55,265 bases of DNA from Alphaproteobacteria bacterium (lineage in GTDB: Bacteria; Pseudomonadota; Alphaproteobacteria; Rs-D84): assembly GCA_015062525.1 (NCBI GenBank), contig SUUM01000006.1:1-55265 (forward strand). Direction: 5' to 3'. Positions within the stretch are counted from its first letter, which is position 1, and each line of letters begins with the position of its first letter. A program made the position numbers and the translations under genes. Below the pieces are notes generated by a model. The model ran no database searches. It had not been told where the DNA came from and worked only from the letters and a program-made list of their open reading frames with translations. Shown one piece after another: positions 50,887 to 55,265 of this stretch.

Positions 50887-52161
50887 ATGAATAAAGTATT
50901 TTTGTCTTTGATGGTGTTTTTGTCTATGTCCCCTGCGTTTGCAGTAACGGGTAAATCAGTTTCGGTGACAAGTTTATTCCCTGTTTGGGGTGGTGGTAAT
51001 TGGAGTTCATGCGGTTCACATGCGCTTGGAGGTAGCGAGGCCTGTATTGGCGCAACCAAGGATTGTGAAACCAAGAAAATGAATGCGCGTGTTTATCCAG
51101 ATGAGTATGCGTTGCAAATGATGGTTGCGGTTAATGTTAATCAGCACGGGGCATACTTTTGCCCAATTCAGGTAGAGGCAAAAAATAAAAACAAAGGTGA
51201 CGCATGGACGGAATATGCACAACTGGGTAACCCTGCTGATTGTAGGTGGTTGTGCAAGGATGGTTATAGTGGCGACAATTGTTCCGTTGCCCCAGGAAGC
51301 GGCACGACATGTAATCCAGCAGAATTTAAACGCAGTAATTACGATAATTTTAAACGTCTTGCGTCGGGTGCAAATGTTGAAAATAGTATAGCAATGTTTT
51401 CTTGGAATCAATACAACGATTGTGGAGTGAGCAAGGAACAAGAACACGATGGTATTCTGGCAATTACTCGATGGGCGCCGGGCGGGCATGGAGCTTGGGT
51501 TCAGCCTTTAATTGTACGAGCCCAGCGCGAGGGTTGGAAGGATATGATTTCATGGCCGGCGGTTTATTATTTTACAGGGGCAACCGAAATATTGGCGTGC
51601 GTTGACGGGTATGAGCCAAACGCAGGTGGCACAGATTGCGTCGCAATTAATGAAACCATTTGCGCCGAGGCAAAAATGTGTCCAGGATGGACCGGGTTTG
51701 ATGAAGGTCTGCATATGGTTGTTCAGTCAGCTGGGAAAAACTGTTTCGAATTTAGATGCAAGGGTGAAAATATGGCCTTTGCATCCACAACGGACCGTTC
51801 GTGCATAGAATGCCCAAACAATTCGCGTGGTGGTATGTCCCCAGTTGATGGAACATGCGTAAAGTGCGACAGTGGCAAGGTGTTTAATAACAAAGCCACC
51901 AGCACCGCAACCCATTGCGGCGAAGCAATCGCATATACAAAATCAGATATGCAATATGGCAAGGGAAAGACCAAGAACAATAATCCAGATGTGGCGAATC
52001 AATGTTGGACCATGACAGCGACGGATGAATATCGTGAATGTGTAATGGGTCCCCAGACAAAACCAGCCGTTTTGAAGAAGGCAGTCTCTGGTAACACCAT
52101 TGATGCGACAAAATTAAAAGTGAGTTCAATTACAACTACAAATATCAAGAAATTTAATTGA
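50887..52161 (+). CDS. Secreted cysteine-rich protein
   Basis: The 424-residue product has a signal peptide (MNKVFLSLMVFLSMSPAFA). It carries an EGF-like stretch (CRWLCKDGYSGDNC, about 120-135) and a GCC-like stretch (CIECPNNSRGGMSPVDGTCVKCDSG, about 305-330), recalling the units of the giant protein. No full-length family is known. GGAAGGA lies about six bases before ATG 50887; an ATG at 50884 overlaps the previous stop. Probably one operon with the preceding secreted gene. Confidence 0.7.
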   Translation: MNKVFLSLMVFLSMSPAFAVTGKSVSVTSLFPVWGGGNWSSCGSHALGGSEACIGATKDCETKKMNARVYPDEYALQMMVAVNVNQHGAYFCPIQVEAKNKNKGDAWTEYAQLGNPADCRWLCKDGYSGDNCSVAPGSGTTCNPAEFKRSNYDNFKRLASGANVENSIAMFSWNQYNDCGVSKEQEHDGILAITRWAPGGHGAWVQPLIVRAQREGWKDMISWPAVYYFTGATEILACVDGYEPNAGGTDCVAINETICAEAKMCPGWTGFDEGLHMVVQSAGKNCFEFRCKGENMAFASTTDRSCIECPNNSRGGMSPVDGTCVKCDSGKVFNNKATSTATHCGEAIAYTKSDMQYGKGKTKNNNPDVANQCWTMTATDEYRECVMGPQTKPAVLKKAVSGNTIDATKLKVSSITTTNIKKFN

Positions 52162-52235
52162 ACTGTAATCTGACCAGATTGGTGTTTGTGAATTTAGATT
52201 TACAAAAAATAATATTTTAATTGTTAATGTACGAA

Positions 52236-52262
52236 AAAAATCCCCTGCACGGGGGATTTATT
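52236..52262. terminator. Bidirectional intrinsic terminator
   Basis: AAATCCCC/GGGGATTT stem with A-run on the left and TTTA on the right, between two convergent genes. Confidence 0.8.
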
Positions 52263-52278
52263 AATAATTTGATTTTTG

Positions 52279-52701
52279 TTATTGATCCTGGCCGTTCAGG
52301 GTCTTTAACATTTTCATAATGATTTCACGCTGGGCATCCGTTGGTAATTTCCAATACAGATTGATTAGCTGTAATGATTCATTCTTTGCCAATGGATCAA
52401 ACGCATCAGAATCCGAAACATGCGTTTTCGGCAGGCGACCGTTGCGGGGTTCACGCTCGATATGTCCCGGCAAGCCAGAAAAGAAAAACGATACAGGCGT
52501 TTCCAATGCCGCGCTTAGTTCAAACAGACGCGATGCAGCAATGCGATTGCCCGCACTTTCATATTTTTGAATTTGCTGAAATGTGACACCACAAATTTTT
52601 GCCAGATCTTTCTGGGAAAGCCCCATCATGACACGGCGCAGCTGCATTCGCTGGCCAATGTGTTCGTCGATTGCGCTTGGTACATAAGGTTTGCCACTCA
52701 T
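52279..52701 (-). CDS. XRE-family transcriptional regulator (alphaproteobacterial type)
   Basis: The 140-residue product has an N-terminal helix-turn-helix (about 14-68: IGQRMQLRRVMMGLSQKDLAKICGVTFQQIQKYE...) followed by a short C-terminal helical region. The pattern GVTFQQIQKYESAGNRIAASRL is common in alphaproteobacterial Cro/CI-like regulators. Its target is unknown. It is divergent from gpmI, with about 115 bases between. Confidence 0.88.
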   Translation of the reverse strand: MSGKPYVPSAIDEHIGQRMQLRRVMMGLSQKDLAKICGVTFQQIQKYESAGNRIAASRLFELSAALETPVSFFFSGLPGHIEREPRNGRLPKTHVSDSDAFDPLAKNESLQLINLYWKLPTDAQREIIMKMLKTLNGQDQ

Positions 52702-52761
52702 TTTTTCTTAATCCCCCATAAGATATTTTTCATAGAAATTTATACTATTTTTCTTTTGCTT

Positions 52762-52790
52762 TTGCAATCAAAAAACAGTTATGATATCCT
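52762..52790 (+). promoter_or_regulatory. Promoter for gpmI
   Basis: TTGCAA (52762-52767), 17-base spacer, TATCCT (52785-52790). AGGGGA precedes the ATG at 52818. Confidence 0.5.
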
Positions 52791-52817
52791 GAATTTGTAA
52801 AGGTATAAGGGGAAAGT

Positions 52818-54290
52818 ATGAAAAAACCACTTGTTTTGTGCATTATGGACGGGGTTGGCATCAATCCAAACGCGGAAAATAATGCGGTTGCGATGGCTAA
52901 AATGCCATTTTGGAACAGTTTGTTGGAAAAATACCCACACGCAACATTGAATGCCAGTGGGCCGGCGGTCGGTTTGCCCGACGGTACAATGGGAAATTCC
53001 GAAGTTGGGCATATCACCATGGGTGCAGGACGCGTGGTGAACCAATTCCTGCGCCGGTTTCAATTGGAAGATTGGGACAAAAATACTTATTTATCAGAAT
53101 TTATCACGTCGGTTCAGCGCGATGGTGGAATTGTGCATGTGGCGGGACTGATGTCCGACGGGCGTGTGCATTCCGACATAAATGATATTTTGACAATTGT
53201 GGAACGGATTCTGGACGCGGGATTGCGCGTGTGTATTCACTTTATCGCGGATGGGCGTGATACCCCACCCCGGTCGGCGGAAAAATATGTAGGAATGATA
53301 AAAGAAAGACTGACCGTTGCATTGAATGATGGACGTGCGTTCTTTGGAACCATATCTGGGCGGTATTATGCGATGGATCGCAATCAGAATATGGACCGTA
53401 CGCAATTGGCCGTGGATGCGATTGCAAATGCAAAATCTGAACATCATGCAAAAACAATTGACGATGCAATTGCGGACGCGTATGCACGTGGCGAAACAGA
53501 TGAATTTATAAAACCAACCGTTATAGATGGCGATGCGCCAATTCGCCCGGTGGATGGATTCCTGTTCGGGAATTATCGCAGCGACCGCGCCCGCCAGATT
53601 ATGCGCGAAGTATTAAAAACAGGTGTGCATGTGGTATGTTTTTCCCAGTATGGCGAGGGGTTAAATGAACTGTGCCCCGCCCTGTTGCCCGATGTCGCGG
53701 TGGAAAATACACTTGGCGATGTGTTGGCGGCGCATGGACTTAGCCAATTACGCATAGCAGAAACAGAAAAATATAATCATGTGACATATTTTTTTGATGC
53801 TGAAAGAAATGCGGATTTCCCCCTTGGGGACAAAGTGCTGATTCCGTCGCCGGATGTTGCAACATTCGACATGAAACCAGAAATGTCAGCGATTGAGATA
53901 ACAGATGCCCTGTTGCCAATATTGGGGGATTATGATGTTGTTATTTTGAACTGGGCAAATGGTGATATGGTTGGACATACGGGCAATCTGGATGCCGCGG
54001 TACGTGCGATGGAAACACTGGACGAACAGTTGGCGCGATTGGTGCCGGCGGTTTTGAAACTGGGTGGCACATTGCTAATTACAGCAGACCACGGAAATGC
54101 GGAACAAATGTGGGATGCGGAAAACAACCTGCCATGGACAGCCCACACGACAAATCCCGTTAACCTGGTTGTGGTGGCGGATAATGCGCCGGCGGTGCGC
54201 GATGGTGGATTGGGCGACATTGCGCCAACAATGCTGAAAATATTGGGGATTGCGCAACCCGATGAAATGACAGGTGTACCGTTGGTGTAA
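52818..54290 (+). CDS. gpmI: 2,3-bisphosphoglycerate-independent phosphoglycerate mutase
   Basis: GpmI interconverts 3- and 2-phosphoglycerate using two Mn ions and a phosphoserine. The 490-residue product shows CIMDGVGINPN, the nucleophile in GTMGNSEVGHITMGAGR (about residue 57), HFIADGRDTPP, RYYAMDR, NYRSDRARQI, NWANGDMVGHTG and ITADHGNAEQMWD with the metal ligands. Length is slightly below the common 510. With pgm and the PfkA-like protein it suggests an active Embden-Meyerhof route. Confidence 0.97.
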   Translation: MKKPLVLCIMDGVGINPNAENNAVAMAKMPFWNSLLEKYPHATLNASGPAVGLPDGTMGNSEVGHITMGAGRVVNQFLRRFQLEDWDKNTYLSEFITSVQRDGGIVHVAGLMSDGRVHSDINDILTIVERILDAGLRVCIHFIADGRDTPPRSAEKYVGMIKERLTVALNDGRAFFGTISGRYYAMDRNQNMDRTQLAVDAIANAKSEHHAKTIDDAIADAYARGETDEFIKPTVIDGDAPIRPVDGFLFGNYRSDRARQIMREVLKTGVHVVCFSQYGEGLNELCPALLPDVAVENTLGDVLAAHGLSQLRIAETEKYNHVTYFFDAERNADFPLGDKVLIPSPDVATFDMKPEMSAIEITDALLPILGDYDVVILNWANGDMVGHTGNLDAAVRAMETLDEQLARLVPAVLKLGGTLLITADHGNAEQMWDAENNLPWTAHTTNPVNLVVVADNAPAVRDGGLGDIAPTMLKILGIAQPDEMTGVPLV

Positions 54291-54292
54291 AA

Positions 54293-54317
54293 CAAATCCC
54301 CCGTTTGGGGGATTTTT
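54293..54317. terminator. Bidirectional intrinsic terminator
   Basis: AAATCCCCC/GGGGGATTT stem with a GTTT loop, between gpmI and the convergent glycine-rich gene. Confidence 0.85.
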
Positions 54318-54318
54318 C

Positions 54319-55265
54319 TTAAATTTTATAAATTCGTACAAATGATGTGTCGCTGTGGCCGGTTGAACCGGAACCGCCATTGCCGCCATCCGCGACTCCA
54401 TTGTGGATATGATACGCCCCACCGCCACCACCACCACCATATGTTTTTGCGGTTTGGCCACCACATTCATATGTAACGGTTGCGCCACCCGTGCCACCCG
54501 TGGCGGATACCATGGTTGTACAGGAAAAATCTTTACACACATAAATATCACCACCGTTACCACCACGTTCATCTGTGCCATTGGTGCCGGCATTTACGTA
54601 TTCATCAGTATTGATAAAATCGTGATGATATTGCCAATCTGTACCACCGGCACCGTTTGGTGATGCGCCACCACCACCACCGATTCCGTATCTATATGAA
54701 TTACTACTCCCATATACACGTTCTTGAGATACTAATTGTACTAATTCAGAATTGCCACCGACCCCATTGCCAACAGCAATCGTAGTATATTCGCCTGCCA
54801 GATTAATTTGTGTTTTTATACTTATACTGCTTGAACACGTCTTACCCACGCCACCCGATGCACGCCATACACGGTCGCCAACAACCAATATGCTGTCCAC
54901 ACCCGATGCACCACCACCAAATGAACTAGTTCTGTTATTTACAACATTTACCCCACCCGCATTCCCATCACCACCGCGGAATACATATACCGTGGTGGGT
55001 TCACTAATATTGAATATCGCGGATTCTGTGCGTGTTAAATCATGTTCCACAATATCAAGGCAATGTTCATTTTGTAATCCAATACCACCGCGTAATTCCG
55101 CACGATAACACCCGGGTTGTAATACAATTTCGTTACATGTGTTAAAATTGGTTGCTTCGTACACCAATTCCGTGCCAGTATTGTTTAATACGCACATGCC
55201 ATCCGGTATTTTATCAATGGTATGATAAATATTACCATCCGATGTTTTAAAATACAGTGCCGATA
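54319..55265 (-). CDS. Glycine-rich protein 3 (paralog family), 5' end outside window
   Basis: The frame is open to the window edge and codes SALYFKTSDGNIYHTIDK at its first visible residues, so only a few N-terminal residues are missing. About 315 residues are visible. It is nearly identical to glycine-rich protein 2 in the first 130 and last 140 residues (ELVYEATNFNTCNEIVLQPG, GGDGNAGGVNVVNNRT, GTDERGGNGGDIYVCKDFSC, SFVRIYKI). It differs strongly in the middle (54690-54850), which reads VGKTCSSSISIKTQINLAG instead of AGASCVMPMYSYVNMD. The two loci lie 36 kb apart in opposite orientation. Confidence 0.75.
   Translation of the reverse strand, partial: SALYFKTSDGNIYHTIDKIPDGMCVLNNTGTELVYEATNFNTCNEIVLQPGCYRAELRGGIGLQNEHCLDIVEHDLTRTESAIFNISEPTTVYVFRGGDGNAGGVNVVNNRTSSFGGGASGVDSILVVGDRVWRASGGVGKTCSSSISIKTQINLAGEYTTIAVGNGVGGNSELVQLVSQERVYGSSNSYRYGIGGGGGASPNGAGGTDWQYHHDFINTDEYVNAGTNGTDERGGNGGDIYVCKDFSCTTMVSATGGTGGATVTYECGGQTAKTYGGGGGGGAYHIHNGVADGGNGGSGSTGHSDTSFVRIYKI

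Overview
The window looks like chromosome from a small-genome, probably host- or gut-associated alphaproteobacterium. The evidence is the gene content: a DUF2155 protein, an alphaproteobacterial LysM/Ig-like protein, an alphaproteobacterial-type XRE regulator, ruvB-ybgC-tolQRA linkage, and rpsP-rimM-trmD-rplS. The window also encodes 6-phosphofructokinase, phosphoglucomutase and phosphoglycerate mutase, which suggests a glycolytic, fermentative life. TGA is used as a stop, and many genes have AGGAG/AGGGG ribosome sites. The lineage assignment (uncultured gut Alphaproteobacteria with very large Cys-rich surface proteins) is inference; no rRNA is present.

Layout. 1-450: deletion remnant of an inverted-repeat-flanked DUF559 cassette. 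448-2168 (minus): a small secreted Cys protein and trigger factor. 2370-8131 (plus): a run of envelope genes (DUF2155, DUF1460 lipoprotein) followed by tsaD, a putative cysteine-peptidase-like protein, xseA and a flavoprotein. 8162-9241 (minus): phosphofructokinase. 9353-13747: LysM protein, a basic repeat protein, tRNA-Gly(CCC) with a duplicated 3' end downstream, a lipoprotein, and pgm. 13956-16251: rpsP-rimM-(small Cys ORF)-trmD-rplS. 16347-18540: a structured RNA, then two glycine-rich secreted paralogs. 18562-18920: two tandem fold-back repeats. 18934-25539 (minus): dnaK, argS, a histidine kinase/response regulator pair and a secreted protein. 25676-30040 (plus): a degenerate hydrolase, a truncated four-helix-bundle cassette, ruvB, rlpA, ybgC, tolQ, tolR, tolA. 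30253-39921: one giant Cys-rich secreted protein of about 3,200 residues. 40032-40704: the intact DUF559 cassette. 41099-52161: secA, dnaE, rsmH, a small gene and two secreted Cys-containing proteins. 52279-54290: XRE regulator and gpmI. 54319 to the end (minus): a third glycine-rich paralog, cut by the window edge.

The housekeeping genes are ordinary. The accessory signal comes from three places. (1) A surface set: a giant GCC2/GCC3-like Cys-repeat protein with an F5/8C-like domain, three glycine-rich proteins sharing conserved ends around a variable middle, and many secreted Cys-containing proteins. (2) Small inverted-repeat-flanked elements (DUF559, a four-helix-bundle gene, palindromic 180-bp units). 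Some share an end motif, GMTAAATAAA, and lie against intrinsic terminators. (3) A phage-type structured RNA with mutually exclusive hairpins upstream of the glycine-rich genes. Heptameric tandem repeats recur at four places, one of them inside rsmH. The Tol genes here lack tolB and pal, and ruvB lacks ruvA/ruvC neighbours.
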